Origin: JAXGPX01 sp040766745
GTDB lineage: Bacteria > Bacillota > Sulfobacillia > Fermentithermobacillales > Fermentithermobacillaceae
Reading direction: 5' to 3'
Length of the DNA stretch: 64,000 nt
NCBI GenBank assembly: GCA_040766745.1
Contig: JAXGPX010000005.1
Span: forward strand, 88,429-152,428
Under the pieces are notes generated by a model. It saw only the letters and a list, made by a program, of their open reading frames with translations, was not told the origin of the DNA and did not search any database. Made by a program: the position numbers and the translations under genes. The stretch's first letter is position 1. Each line of letters starts with the position of its first letter. This document shows, in pieces, positions 1-8,369 of this stretch.

Positions 1-372
1 CAGTTCAGCTATACCGCTGCACTAATGGGGATTTTCCAGAGAGAAAAACCGGCTGCCAACTTGATGATAGGTTACTGGATGGCAGAAGCCCTTGTGATTG
101 CAGAAGCAGGCGCACAGGCCGGATGTATCCAGATCGGAGCAAACACCAATATATTCCAAATACACTTCTTTATTGTCACCTGCGACTACACACTGATAGG
201 CGAAGAGCTCTTTGCAGCATCAGCCTACCTTTCCAAGGATCCAATGCTCACCGGTACTGTGGTGGCTCAGGACATGATGAAACTGGTCGTGGGAGCATTG
301 GTGGTTATCGGTACTATTCTGGCGACAGTCAAAGGCGATGCACAAGGCCTTATTGACTTCTTGTCGCTTTGA
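1..372 (+). CDS. Membrane protein of unknown function, C-terminal part (runs off left edge)
   Basis: The frame is open from base 1, so the ATG at 25 is probably internal and the gene starts outside the window. The visible 123 residues are rich in Ala, Ile and Gly. A hydrophobic segment near the C-terminus (around KLVVGALVVIGTI) looks like a membrane helix. It resembles what I remember of the DUF6754 family, but that is only a weak recollection. It is followed after 12 bases by another membrane protein gene with a GGAGGAAGAG ribosome site, so it belongs to a 1-2484 operon. The function is not recognised. Confidence 0.7.
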   Translation, partial: QFSYTAALMGIFQREKPAANLMIGYWMAEALVIAEAGAQAGCIQIGANTNIFQIHFFIVTCDYTLIGEELFAASAYLSKDPMLTGTVVAQDMMKLVVGALVVIGTILATVKGDAQGLIDFLSL

Positions 373-384
373 GGAGGAAGAGAA

Positions 385-1011
385 ATGGTTAAGCGGCAGC
401 TTCCACTTATAGTACTGGCTGTGACCGCCATTCTGCTAATGTCCGTCAAGTTCTTTAACGTTGGCGAATTCGGCGCGGCAACCATCAAGGAATTAGACGC
501 CTGGAGCCAGGTAACCTATGAATTCGCATTCCTTCTGGGTGCTATTAACTTTACCCGGTTGCACTACTCCAACGTCTCCAGAAAGAGAACCAAGTGGGTA
601 TACAGTGCCATAGCCCTTGGAGCCATGATAATCTCCACCATTGTCATTCTAATCAATGGTGTAAAGGGCGAAGTCAGCGTGTTCCTCGTCGATAAAATCG
701 CCGACAGAATAGACAGCGCAATCTATGCCCTTCTTGGTTTCTATGTATGTTCTGCTGCATATCGCTCGTTTAAACTAAAGAACCTTGAAGCCACCATCCT
801 GCTGGCTTCAGCGGTGCTTTTGATGCTTGCCCAGGCCCCTATTGGAGATGCCATGTTCCCCGGTATTTCTAAAGTCGGCGAGTGGATACTTAACGTACCA
901 AACTCTGCCGGTATGCGCGGTATTCGTCTGGGAGCGGGAATCGGAGCATATGCTGCATCCATCAGGGTCATCCTTGGCCTTGAGAGAAGCTGGACCGGTT
1001 CCGGATCATAA
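385..1011 (+). CDS. Polytopic membrane protein of unknown function
   Basis: A 208-residue protein with about five hydrophobic segments (near residues 4-24, 40-58, 70-92, 108-125 and 135-152) and a basic loop containing SRKRTK. The ATG follows GAGGAGGAAGAGAA, a strong ribosome site. It lies 12 bases after the previous gene and 17 before the next, so the three are almost surely co-transcribed. I recognise no catalytic motif or named family. It probably forms part of a membrane complex with its neighbours, which is inferred from gene order only. Confidence 0.75.
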   Translation: MVKRQLPLIVLAVTAILLMSVKFFNVGEFGAATIKELDAWSQVTYEFAFLLGAINFTRLHYSNVSRKRTKWVYSAIALGAMIISTIVILINGVKGEVSVFLVDKIADRIDSAIYALLGFYVCSAAYRSFKLKNLEATILLASAVLLMLAQAPIGDAMFPGISKVGEWILNVPNSAGMRGIRLGAGIGAYAASIRVILGLERSWTGSGS

Positions 1012-1028
1012 GGAAAGGAGGGTCCGTA

Positions 1029-1865
1029 ATGAATTGGGATAAATTGCAGAATATCGATATTAGGATCTTGTATGTAATCATCCTGCTTTGCATGACGATT
1101 CCTATGTTTAAGCCTATGGGGTTGCCTGTTGCTGTGTCGGAAGTCTCAGAACAGGTTTACAACGTGATTGAAAACCTGCCTAATGGATCAGTAATATGGG
1201 TATCTCATGATACAGGCTCAGGTAACGCCCCGGAGTTGAACCCGATGATCACGGCTCTGGCAAGGCAAGCTTTTCGCAAGGACTGCAAGATTATTGCCAC
1301 AGCATTTTTCAACGAAACAATCGGGCCTACCTTGACCTACAATCATATTAATGAAGTAGCAGAGGAAATGGGCAAAGTATACGGCGTCGATTGGATCAAC
1401 CTGGGTTACAGGCTTGATGCATCTGCCACAATGAAACTTATGGTTGACAATATCAGCGAGGGTGTCCGTGGCGTTGACTGGAACGGCGAATCCCTTGATA
1501 AGTTCCCGATAATGAAAGAGGTACAGTCGATTCGTGACGACGTTGACCTACTGTTTACAACGACTGTTGGAAGCCCCGGCTACCACGACTGGATGCAGTA
1601 TGTTGCCGAGCCTTTGAAGATTCCTCTTACCGGAGGCGCTTCCTTGACTATGTACTCAGGCCTGCAGCACTACATCCGCTCCGGACAGCTACAGGGATAC
1701 CTAGGTGGGCTCAGAGGCGCGGCTGAGTACGAGCAGCTGGTTGAGGCCCCCGGCAAAGGACTGGCCGGCATGGACGCCCAATCCCTGGGACACATGACCG
1801 TAATAGTCTTCTTAATCCTTGGCAACCTGGGCTACTTCCTATCGCGAAAATCAACCCGCGAGTAA
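1029..1865 (+). CDS. Membrane-anchored protein of unknown function with a large extracytoplasmic domain
   Basis: A 278-residue protein. One hydrophobic segment lies at residues 12-32 and a second at about 255-272 (MTVIVFLILGNLGYFL), with a roughly 220-residue soluble domain between them, so both ends are probably membrane-anchored. The ATG follows GGAAAGGAGGGTCCGTA. The soluble part has mixed alpha/beta composition, with phrases such as VIWVSHDTGSG and LLFTTTVGSPG. These might suggest a Rossmann-like fold, but no binding motif is certain. It is the third gene of the 1-2484 operon. Function unknown. Confidence 0.75.
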   Translation: MNWDKLQNIDIRILYVIILLCMTIPMFKPMGLPVAVSEVSEQVYNVIENLPNGSVIWVSHDTGSGNAPELNPMITALARQAFRKDCKIIATAFFNETIGPTLTYNHINEVAEEMGKVYGVDWINLGYRLDASATMKLMVDNISEGVRGVDWNGESLDKFPIMKEVQSIRDDVDLLFTTTVGSPGYHDWMQYVAEPLKIPLTGGASLTMYSGLQHYIRSGQLQGYLGGLRGAAEYEQLVEAPGKGLAGMDAQSLGHMTVIVFLILGNLGYFLSRKSTRE

Positions 1866-1884
1866 TTGAAAGGGGGGCAACGAA

Positions 1885-2484
1885 GTGGAGCAGTTAGGGA
1901 ATATTACCGCCACAATCTGTATTCTTATGGCGTGGTCATATCTGTGGAAAGAAAATCCGCTGTATCACCTGGCTGAGCACCTTTTGGTGGGCATAGCCAC
2001 AGGCTACGGAATTGCATACACCATAGAAGTCCAGCTAAAGCCTAGAATCACCAACGAGATCATAGGCAACGGCCGCTGGAGCCTTCTTATTCCGGCTGTT
2101 ATCGGATGTCTGATATACTTCCGGTTTATTAAAGGCTACGAGTGGCTCGCAAGAATAACTATGGGGTTCTGGATTGGTTACGGCGCAGGGAACTTCCTGG
2201 CCTTTAACCCGGCAACCTATATGCCGCAGCTGTTCAACACGTTCATCCGGCTTGACAGCATCAACAACGTAATCTACTTCGCAGTAGTGGTCCTGGTCAT
2301 ATGGTATTTCATCTTTACCATACGAAAGGATTCAAACGTGCTGGCATCAGGCTCCAAGCTCGGACGCTATGCTCTGATGATAGCCTTTGGTTCTGCATAC
2401 GGTTCAATCACCATGGCGTACCTGTCACTCATTATCGGCCAGCTGCAGATAATCCTCAGGGATACACTGCACCTGATCAAATAG
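1885..2484 (+). CDS. Polytopic membrane protein of unknown function, last gene of operon
   Basis: A 199-residue protein that starts with GTG, chosen because AGGGGGG lies eight bases upstream. It has about five or six hydrophobic segments, including one near residues 5-20 and a C-terminal pair. Conserved-looking polar residues (His29 and His33 in the YHLAEHLLVG stretch, then GIATGYG) lie near the first helix. It ends 28 bases before a strong rho-independent terminator, which marks the operon end. It has no recognised family. Its constant company with the three upstream genes suggests one membrane assembly. Confidence 0.75.
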   Translation: MEQLGNITATICILMAWSYLWKENPLYHLAEHLLVGIATGYGIAYTIEVQLKPRITNEIIGNGRWSLLIPAVIGCLIYFRFIKGYEWLARITMGFWIGYGAGNFLAFNPATYMPQLFNTFIRLDSINNVIYFAVVVLVIWYFIFTIRKDSNVLASGSKLGRYALMIAFGSAYGSITMAYLSLIIGQLQIILRDTLHLIK

Positions 2485-2511
2485 CATCCGGCATTATCCG
2501 GATACACTTCC

Positions 2512-2544
2512 AGTAGGGGGCAATCAAGCCCCCTACTCATTTTT
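2512..2544 (+). terminator. Rho-independent terminator of the membrane-protein operon
   Basis: AGTAGGGGG (2512-2520) pairs perfectly with CCCCCTACT (2529-2537) across an eight-base loop, followed by CATTTTT. It sits just after the stop of the fourth membrane gene on the same strand. Confidence 0.9.
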
Positions 2545-2556
2545 AGGGGAGCTTTT

Positions 2557-2654
2557 GGAACGCGGGGACGGTTCGCGCGTTCCACACTCTGAGCTTTGGG
2601 GACGATCCTAACGTTTCATCGTTCCTGAAACGCGGGGACGGTTCGCGCGTTTCA
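2557..2654. repeat. Two 29-bp palindromic repeats with a degenerate copy between them
   Basis: Copies at 2557-2585 (ends GGAACGC and GCGTTCC) and 2626-2654 (ends TGAAACGC and GCGTTTCA) share the centre GGGGACGGTTC. A degenerate copy lies at about 2598-2618. The same element recurs at 14.5, 32.6 and 38 kb. It occupies the gap between the operon terminator and the convergent methyltransferase gene. Confidence 0.9.
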
Positions 2655-2710
2655 CACCACGGTGTGCTCACATATTTTTGCAAGGTCACCTTCTTGGGGA
2701 ATGCATACCC

Positions 2711-3490
2711 TTAAAGCCGAATTTTCTGCGCTAAGTGCAAATCCATCGTATCGTAAATATTAAGTTTGCCGCCAGACTTGTCTATTGCCGATACTATCCC
2801 ACATTCCAAACCGTTTTTTATGTTCTCCTCCAAAGATCTATGATCAGAATAAGTGTTCAACAAACCAATATAATCTCGCGAAGACACAGTCCGGGTCTGG
2901 TAAAACAGTCTGAACGTAACATTACTGAATCCATGACTTTCAAGCGTATCCGTAACCTTCTTACAGCTGCTTTCATTAAACTCAACAAGTGGCTTATCAC
3001 CTGTTGGTCTGTATTTGCTGTAGATTTCTTGAATTTCTGCATGAAGCATATCGTCACTACGATTTACAAAGGGATGATTCCAGAACAGAGCCAAAGTACC
3101 GCCGGGTTTCAACAGGTCAAAAGCCTTTGGATAGCCGATCTCTTCCGGTATCCAGTGAAAAGCGGTTGCAGAATAAATCAGGTCATATGTATTGCTATCC
3201 CCATGGAAACTCTCAAAATCAACATTAACGACTTCAAAATTGCGGAATCCCGAGAACTTCCGCCGTGAATACTCAGCCAGCTCTTTACCAATTTCAACAG
3301 CAGTTACCTTGCATCCGGTCATCAAAATGGGTAAAGTAGCCTGACCGGTTCCAATGCCAACTTCAAGTGCTCTTTTGGTATCATCCAGATTTGAGTATTC
3401 AATAATGGCATCAAACAATTCAGGGACATATACCGGCCGCCATCTATCGTAATTGGTTGCATCTTCATTGAATTTCAACCTTAATTCCAT
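2711..3490 (-). CDS. Class I SAM-dependent methyltransferase
   Basis: A 259-residue protein with a typical small methyltransferase layout. The SAM-binding motif I is ALEVGIGTGQAT at about residues 41-52, followed by an acidic residue ending the second strand (VTAVEIG). Motif IV is YDLIYSATAFHWI and the post-motif is LLKPGGTLALFWNHP. The family includes ubiquinone/menaquinone-type, tRNA and small-molecule methyltransferases, so the substrate cannot be told from sequence. It stands alone, downstream of tmRNA on the same strand and facing the left-hand operon. Confidence 0.85.
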   Translation of the reverse strand: MELRLKFNEDATNYDRWRPVYVPELFDAIIEYSNLDDTKRALEVGIGTGQATLPILMTGCKVTAVEIGKELAEYSRRKFSGFRNFEVVNVDFESFHGDSNTYDLIYSATAFHWIPEEIGYPKAFDLLKPGGTLALFWNHPFVNRSDDMLHAEIQEIYSKYRPTGDKPLVEFNESSCKKVTDTLESHGFSNVTFRLFYQTRTVSSRDYIGLLNTYSDHRSLEENIKNGLECGIVSAIDKSGGKLNIYDTMDLHLAQKIRL

Positions 3491-3594
3491 GCTGCAACTC
3501 CCAAGTATGCAAAATGGTCCGAATACAGTGCGTGAAGTTAGAAAAACAAAAGGCTAAGACGCGAGGGTTCAGTTACTTCTATTTCATTATCGTT

Positions 3595-3942
3595 TGGTGG
3601 AGGCGGAGGGAATTGCACCCTCGTCCGCAAGCAACCCGGTTTCAGTCTCTACGAGCGTAGCTTCGGATTTAGTCTCGCAAGGTAAGGCGCCCCGAAGCGG
3701 GCTTCTTCTCTCGCCAGCTCAGAATTGGATTCCCTGGAAGGTCCCGAGCATCCCCTTACAGGTATCTTCCCTAATGACGGTAACTCAGAGATAGGGAAGC
3801 TTTCTCCCTGGTACCGTGGTTGCTTAATTAAGCAGCCAGTGCGTAATTTGTGTTAGCAGTTATATGCTTGCCGCTTTAATGGGCACGGCTCCCATGCTCG
3901 CTGCTCAAACCCGACTACCTACGTCGAACCTATATCGCCCCC
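3595..3942 (-). ncRNA. ssrA: Transfer-messenger RNA (tmRNA), tag ANTNYALAA
   Basis: The 5' end (GGGGGCGATATAGGTTCGAC, from 3942 down) and the 3' end (GGGTGCAATTCCCTCCGCC plus ACCA, ending at 3595) pair as the tRNA-like acceptor stem, with a T-arm before it. The resume codon GCT (3857-3855), preceded by ATAACT, opens a frame that reads ANTNYALAA and stops with TAA at 3828. The ALAA end is the usual ClpXP degradation signal. With SmpB (encoded upstream on the same strand) it rescues stalled ribosomes and tags the unfinished protein. At 348 nt it has a normal length for the one-piece type. Confidence 0.97.
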
Positions 3943-3985
3943 GTAATGATGATGCAATAATGCACTAATCAACTGTGCAATGACG

Positions 3986-4014
3986 ATTCTAGCATGATTC
4001 TCAGGAATTTACAA
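3986..4014 (-). promoter_or_regulatory. Sigma-A promoter of ssrA
   Basis: On the minus strand TTGTAA (4014-4009), a 17-base spacer and TAGAAT (3991-3986) lie about 45 bases before the mature tmRNA 5' end, leaving room for a short precursor leader. A second copy of this promoter occurs at 6169-6197. Confidence 0.85.
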
Positions 4015-4022
4015 CACGACGC

Positions 4023-5423
4023 CTACTGCACCCCTTCCAATCTATACATTACAATCTCCCACTCAGAATCCGATATCTTGTATTTTATGGCCGCATACTC
4101 ACCTGATGGAGATACGCTTGGGCCGTACTTGGCTCTGGGAATCTCTGCCCTGGATATCTTCACAGCATCCCCTGTGAGATCAAAAACATACAGATAGTCC
4201 GTGTTTGTTCTGCCGGTCTTCGCAGTAGCTATTACTTTCCCTGATATAATACAGTCAATTGGCTCCCTTAAGCCGCCATGAGTGACTAGCGTGTTTCCAT
4301 TGCCATCAAAAACAGTAAGTTGAGTCTGGCTATCCTCTGTGTCTAAAGGTGAGAGAATAACCGGTGTGAAACGAGTTGCAACAGCAACCCTTTTGGCACC
4401 TGACGATTCCAACAGTTGAAGTCGTGCATTTGCATTATTCTTAGCACCTTTTGGAAATTCAGTCCAGAGAATATCCAGTTCATGATTCAAGAGAGACACT
4501 GAACCGTTATCACCTGCAACCACTATCCCTTCGCGAAAAACAAGTGCCTGCGTCGCATTGATGTTAGGAAACACTTCCCGCCAATCCGCCATCAGCACTT
4601 TCTCACCGTCTGCCGCAGAAAATATGGCCAGACGACGTATCTCATCATCATTCCGTTCCTCGGCCACAACAATCGGCCCTTCGAAAAACATGCTTTCTTC
4701 AAGAAAACTAATGGGAGTCAGACTATTGTGAACCTCAAACCTCGCCTGGCTTGTTCCTGTCGCTCCATCAAGAACCTGCACAACATTGGGGCTCTCTGCG
4801 TATTTCTCTAATACTGCTTTTGCATATTCATCTGAAAACATCTGTTCACGGTTTATGTCCTTGAGTACCGCAGGATCCTTGCCATAGGAACAGATAATGG
4901 AATTGTCCGCACGGATAATATGCAATTCGGCAAGACTGGATCTCTCCCACTCTACTTGGCCTTCCCGATTTATCTTCCTCAAGCCATAATTAAGTCTAAC
5001 AGTGCATGAACCTGTGGCGGTTCCACCACCTTCTAATTCCCGAATATAGGCGTATCCAACAGGCTCGTCGTGATCAATTGCTATCCAACCTGATCTGTCT
5101 GGAAGCGGCCTGAAACCGGAACGATCCCAATCATCGCTAACAAATTGTGACAAATCTGGTTCTGGATGCTGCGTGCCCGATGGGTCGACATATATTTTCG
5201 GACGCACATTAACTTTATGGTGTGGTTCAAGTTCAATCTGTGCCGCGCCCGTGTCCATACAATCCACCCAAACGTATTCAGCGGACACCTTTGTCTCCCA
5301 AACAACAGACATTTTCTCCTGAGCGTATTCAGTTTTAGAGCATCCAGCACATACGATAAAGAGAGTGATACATAGAATCCCTACCGCGCCTACACGATAC
5401 CACTGCAGGCGGAAGCTGAACAT
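4023..5423 (-). CDS. Secreted lipoprotein with a probable beta-propeller-like domain
   Basis: A 466-residue protein. The start is the ATG at 5423 because GGAGGT lies seven bases upstream; the longer frame to 5438 would run through that site. The N-terminus has a basic region, a hydrophobic stretch and a lipobox (IVCAGC), so it is exported and lipid-anchored. The rest is rich in beta strands with repeats of the kind seen in PQQ/WD propellers (for example YLYVFDLTGDAVKI and LTVFDGNGNTLVT). No catalytic motif is visible and the function is unknown. The last 178 bases are duplicated at 7000-7177. It separates smpB from ssrA, genes that often neighbour each other. Confidence 0.8.
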   Translation of the reverse strand: MFSFRLQWYRVGAVGILCITLFIVCAGCSKTEYAQEKMSVVWETKVSAEYVWVDCMDTGAAQIELEPHHKVNVRPKIYVDPSGTQHPEPDLSQFVSDDWDRSGFRPLPDRSGWIAIDHDEPVGYAYIRELEGGGTATGSCTVRLNYGLRKINREGQVEWERSSLAELHIIRADNSIICSYGKDPAVLKDINREQMFSDEYAKAVLEKYAESPNVVQVLDGATGTSQARFEVHNSLTPISFLEESMFFEGPIVVAEERNDDEIRRLAIFSAADGEKVLMADWREVFPNINATQALVFREGIVVAGDNGSVSLLNHELDILWTEFPKGAKNNANARLQLLESSGAKRVAVATRFTPVILSPLDTEDSQTQLTVFDGNGNTLVTHGGLREPIDCIISGKVIATAKTGRTNTDYLYVFDLTGDAVKISRAEIPRAKYGPSVSPSGEYAAIKYKISDSEWEIVMYRLEGVQ

Positions 5424-5513
5424 GCAAGTCACCTCCACATTGAACCATTTCGACCATATTGGTTAAAATAGAGTTCGAAGCTAGCCTGCCTGATATATGT
5501 CCGCATGGTTTAG

Positions 5514-5936
5514 TTACTCTAGAGCTATTTCAGTCCTTGGAAAAGTGCATGATATTGAAGGTACAGTATGGGATGAAAATGTACCGTAGATAATTACTGT
5601 ATCTTTGAATGCTAGCCATCCAACCCACGGATACGAGGTTGCACCAAAATTGTCTGTTCTCGATACTCCGTAATCAATGCTGTATACCATCGGCTGACTA
5701 ATCTGCTCGGAGTCTTCCCATTCTTCGCCACCTGGTCCGTATTTGCCCTGGGCTCCAACGTATAAATAGTAGTCGTATAACATGCCGTCGTGACCGCATC
5801 CTGAATCGATGTTGAGGAAACACGATATTCGATTGTTGCCTCCTTTATCGTATTCCACTTCAACCCTAATGAAACCTGATGGATCCAAACTAGGGTCGGT
5901 ACAGGTGCTATGAATATACTCTACAATGTTTGCCAT
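5514..5936 (-). CDS. Small hypothetical protein, 140 residues
   Basis: The ATG is preceded by AAGGGGGGGAGATATAG, a strong ribosome site, and this supports a real gene. The product is soluble, acidic and rich in Tyr, Ser and Gly, with a beta-strand pattern. Two cysteines sit close together (DSGCG and SISC regions). There is no signal peptide and no family I recognise. It lies upstream of the lipoprotein on the same strand, in a region carrying insertion-sequence debris, so it may be imported DNA. Confidence 0.6.
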   Translation of the reverse strand: MANIVEYIHSTCTDPSLDPSGFIRVEVEYDKGGNNRISCFLNIDSGCGHDGMLYDYYLYVGAQGKYGPGGEEWEDSEQISQPMVYSIDYGVSRTDNFGATSYPWVGWLAFKDTVIIYGTFSSHTVPSISCTFPRTEIALE

Positions 5937-6168
5937 CTATATCTCCCCCCCTTCTCTTTCCTGTACTGCCACAAGCAAGCACTAGAGCCTTGTTACTCGG
6001 TTTGCTGTGCATTAGCACTGTCTGTCGACAACAGGTAATTGCCAATTCTGCATATTGGCTGAGGAAAGCGTTTTCTACTATAGAGATTGCGTCCTTAGGT
6101 ACGAAGTAAGGTCAAATCACAAATTGTGGCAAATCCAATATGATACCGTGTTACATTCTGCAATGGTA

Positions 6169-6197
6169 ATTCTAGCATCGCTCTCAGGAATTTACAA
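6169..6197 (-). promoter_or_regulatory. Duplicated copy of the ssrA promoter (orphan)
   Basis: TTGTAA (6197-6192), a 17-base spacer and TAGAAT (6174-6169) match the ssrA promoter at 3986-4014, with close similarity over about 40 bases. No tmRNA follows it. If active it would read leftwards towards the 140-residue hypothetical gene at 5936. Confidence 0.75.
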
Positions 6198-6204
6198 CAG
6201 TCCG

Positions 6205-6958
6205 AATGAAAACAGAAAACACAAGCACCTAACTGTGGATGACCGTTGCATTATCCAGGAAGAACTTCTTGGAGAAAAGACATTCAAGGAAATTGGGCAA
6301 CGGCTTGGCAAAGATCCAAGCACGGTATCAAAGGAAGTACAGCGTAATCTTACCCGCGTGCAGCCAAAGAACTTCGGGAAACTGATTAAACATATGCACG
6401 AAACGCCAAACCTGTTCTGTACAAGGCCTGTGCAGCAGGTATCCGAATTGCCTGGTAGATCTTTACCAATATTGCGCTACTGTACACTGCAATGAACGCT
6501 GCCTTGAATTTGAACCCCGATTGTGTCCCAAACTAAAACGGCCACTCTATATCTGCAACGGCTGTGAGGGCTTTCGTAAGTGCTTCGAGTTAAAACAAGT
6601 ATACGATGCCCGGCTGGCCGAAAAGACCTGCCGTACGACGCTTAGCGAGTCGCGGGCAGGGATTAATCTTACCGACACTGAGCTTGAGGAACTGGATCTG
6701 CTGATAACTCCGCTTATGCGAAGCTTCCTGGCAAAAGCCGGGTGTAGAAAAATCGCATGTGGAAATCCGGAGGATCTTGCCCAAAAGCAGTAGTTTTGCA
6801 AGACTTACACAAACACAAATCTTCATGGTGCGTAACCATGTGAACAGCATAAGCAGAGAACACTTAAACGGACGGTGCGCTTTTGAACTCGCCGAGCTGC
6901 TGTTACCAGGTAAAGTAATCTCAACACTGACGCTCAAGCGCATCCCCCCGAAGAAGTG
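6205..6958 (+). pseudogene. Decayed IS30-family transposase, internally deleted
   Basis: The N-terminal helix-turn-helix region is readable (KHLTVDDRCIIQEEL, then FKEIGQRLGKDPSTVSKEV). After at least one frameshift around 6400-6520 the cysteine-rich region (YICNGCEGFRKC) and LSESRAGINLT follow. The extreme C-terminus reappears at about 6830-6955 as NHVNSISREHLNG followed by ELAELLL and RIPPKK. The DDE catalytic core between them, normally some 150-200 residues, is missing. The element is therefore dead. It sits inside a duplicated segment, between a copy of the lipoprotein 3' end and a copy of the ssrA promoter. Confidence 0.85.
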
Positions 6959-6999
6959 ACCTCAAGCCACTTCTTCTCCAAAAGTAACAGCCTGAAAAA

Positions 7000-7177
7000 T
7001 CTATACCTTACAATCTCCCACTCAGAATCCGATATCTTGTATTTCATGGCCACATACTCACCTGATGGAGATACGCTTGGGCCGTACTCGGCTCTGGGAA
7101 TCTCTGCCCTGGATATCTTCACAGCATCCCCTGTGAGATCAAGAACATACAGATAGTCCGTGTTTGTTCTGCCGGTC
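7000..7177 (-). pseudogene. Duplicate of the lipoprotein gene 3' end
   Basis: These 178 bases match 4040-4216 with only a few changes and encode the same C-terminal residues (TGRTNTDYLYVLDLTGD and following). No start, signal peptide or upstream part is present. It lies just downstream of smpB, with the IS30 remnant on its other side. Confidence 0.9.
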
Positions 7178-7244
7178 ACAGCACGCTGAATGATGCAGTC
7201 TGCGATGTTGAGATCCCATGCAGCGCCGGCGCAGGATACATACA

Positions 7245-7715
7245 TCAATAATCCCGTCTGCCCCTTAAAACCCGCTGGCTCTCACGCTCAATATCCCTTT
7301 CCTTAATGGCCTCGCGCTTATCGTATGTTTTCCGGCCACGAGCCAGGGCCAGTTCAACCTTAGCTTTGCCATCCCGGAAGTAGATAGATAGGGGAACAAG
7401 GGTATATCCCTTCTGAACCACCCTTGATGCAAGCCGCCTTATCTCGCTCTTGTGAAGAAGCAGGCGCCTGGGCCTCATTGGATCGTGGTTAAAGCGGGAC
7501 GCCGGCTCATACTGGTCTATGTGGGCATTTTGCAGAAACACACCGGAGCCGGCTATCTCAGCATAGCTATCCTGGAGGCTGGCCCTGCCTGAACGGAGCG
7601 ACTTTACCTCAGTCCCAATGAGGGCAATGCCAGCCTCCACTGTCTCTTCGATAATGTAGTTATGTCTGGCTTTTCTGTTCTGAACCACTACTTTTACATT
7701 GTCGCCCTTTTTCAC
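7245..7715 (-). CDS. smpB: SsrA-binding protein SmpB
   Basis: A 156-residue protein, typical for the family. The start is the GTG at 7715 with GGAG ten bases upstream; the longer frame to 7757 has no better site. Hallmarks are NRKARHNYIIEETVEAGI at the N-terminus, GTEVKSLRSGRASLQDSYA, and HIDQYEPASRFNHDP. The basic C-terminal tail (RGRKTYDKREAIKERD and onwards) enters the mRNA channel of stalled ribosomes. It delivers alanyl-tmRNA; the ssrA gene lies 3.3 kb further along the same strand. Confidence 0.97.
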   Translation of the reverse strand: MKKGDNVKVVVQNRKARHNYIIEETVEAGIALIGTEVKSLRSGRASLQDSYAEIAGSGVFLQNAHIDQYEPASRFNHDPMRPRRLLLHKSEIRRLASRVVQKGYTLVPLSIYFRDGKAKVELALARGRKTYDKREAIKERDIERESQRVLRGRRDY

Positions 7716-7817
7716 GCCAAGTTCACTCCGAAATACTCTTACTCGAACCAACAACACAACCTATACCAATACAGCCTATCATGAAACGAATATGCCATTA
7801 GATAAGTGCCCGCGAGC

Positions 7818-8369
7818 TTACAACCCCAGTTCCTTCGAAATCCCCTGCATTGCCTCAAGGCCGAGAGATATGAACTCTGTAACTGAGAGCCCCAATTCTG
7901 AACAGGCCCTGATAATATCACGGTTAGCGCCTCTGGCAAAGGACTTTTCTCCCATTCTATTAAAAACAAAATCGGTATCAATGCCTGACAGTTTCTTCTT
8001 CGGCGAAATCAGCGCAGAAGCTACGATGAGTCCGGTTAACGGATCAGCCGAATACAGGGCTTTCGCCATTTTGGTCTCCCTGGGAAGGCCGTGAATCTCG
8101 TTGTGGGCCTTGACCGCATCGGCAATTTCTTCATCAAAGCCCAGTTCAGCCGCGATTTCACCTGATTTGATGCTGTGGGCATGATGGTCGTTCTTTGTCT
8201 CTTCATAGTCAATATCATGCAAAAGGCCAGCTGCTCCCCATCTTTCTTCATCTTCTCCAAAATGCCTGGCGAGCCGCCTCATTACGGCTTCCACTGCGAG
8301 GATATGCTTGAACAGATTCTTTGTAGTTATCCTTTTTGATACTTCAGCAGCAAGTTCGTCTCTGGTCAA
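7818..8369 (-). CDS. HD-domain metal-dependent phosphohydrolase
   Basis: A 183-residue protein starting with TTG; GGAG lies eight bases upstream. The HD pattern is visible: the first His in the NLFKHILAVE region, then GLLHDIDYE (His-Asp pair), then HHAHSIKSGEIAAE and AVKAHNEIHG, with a later Asp in LYSADPLTG. These residues bind a metal pair in the family, which hydrolyses phosphate esters of nucleotides and related compounds. It resembles the stand-alone HDIG proteins common in Firmicutes; the substrate is unknown. It lies upstream of smpB on the same strand, about 100 bases away, and may share its transcript. Confidence 0.85.
   Translation of the reverse strand: MTRDELAAEVSKRITTKNLFKHILAVEAVMRRLARHFGEDEERWGAAGLLHDIDYEETKNDHHAHSIKSGEIAAELGFDEEIADAVKAHNEIHGLPRETKMAKALYSADPLTGLIVASALISPKKKLSGIDTDFVFNRMGEKSFARGANRDIIRACSELGLSVTEFISLGLEAMQGISKELGL

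Noticed and set aside
6934..7248. 104-residue frame containing the lipoprotein C-terminus
   Set aside because: A fusion of duplicated lipoprotein sequence with IS30 flank; no ribosome site or signal peptide.
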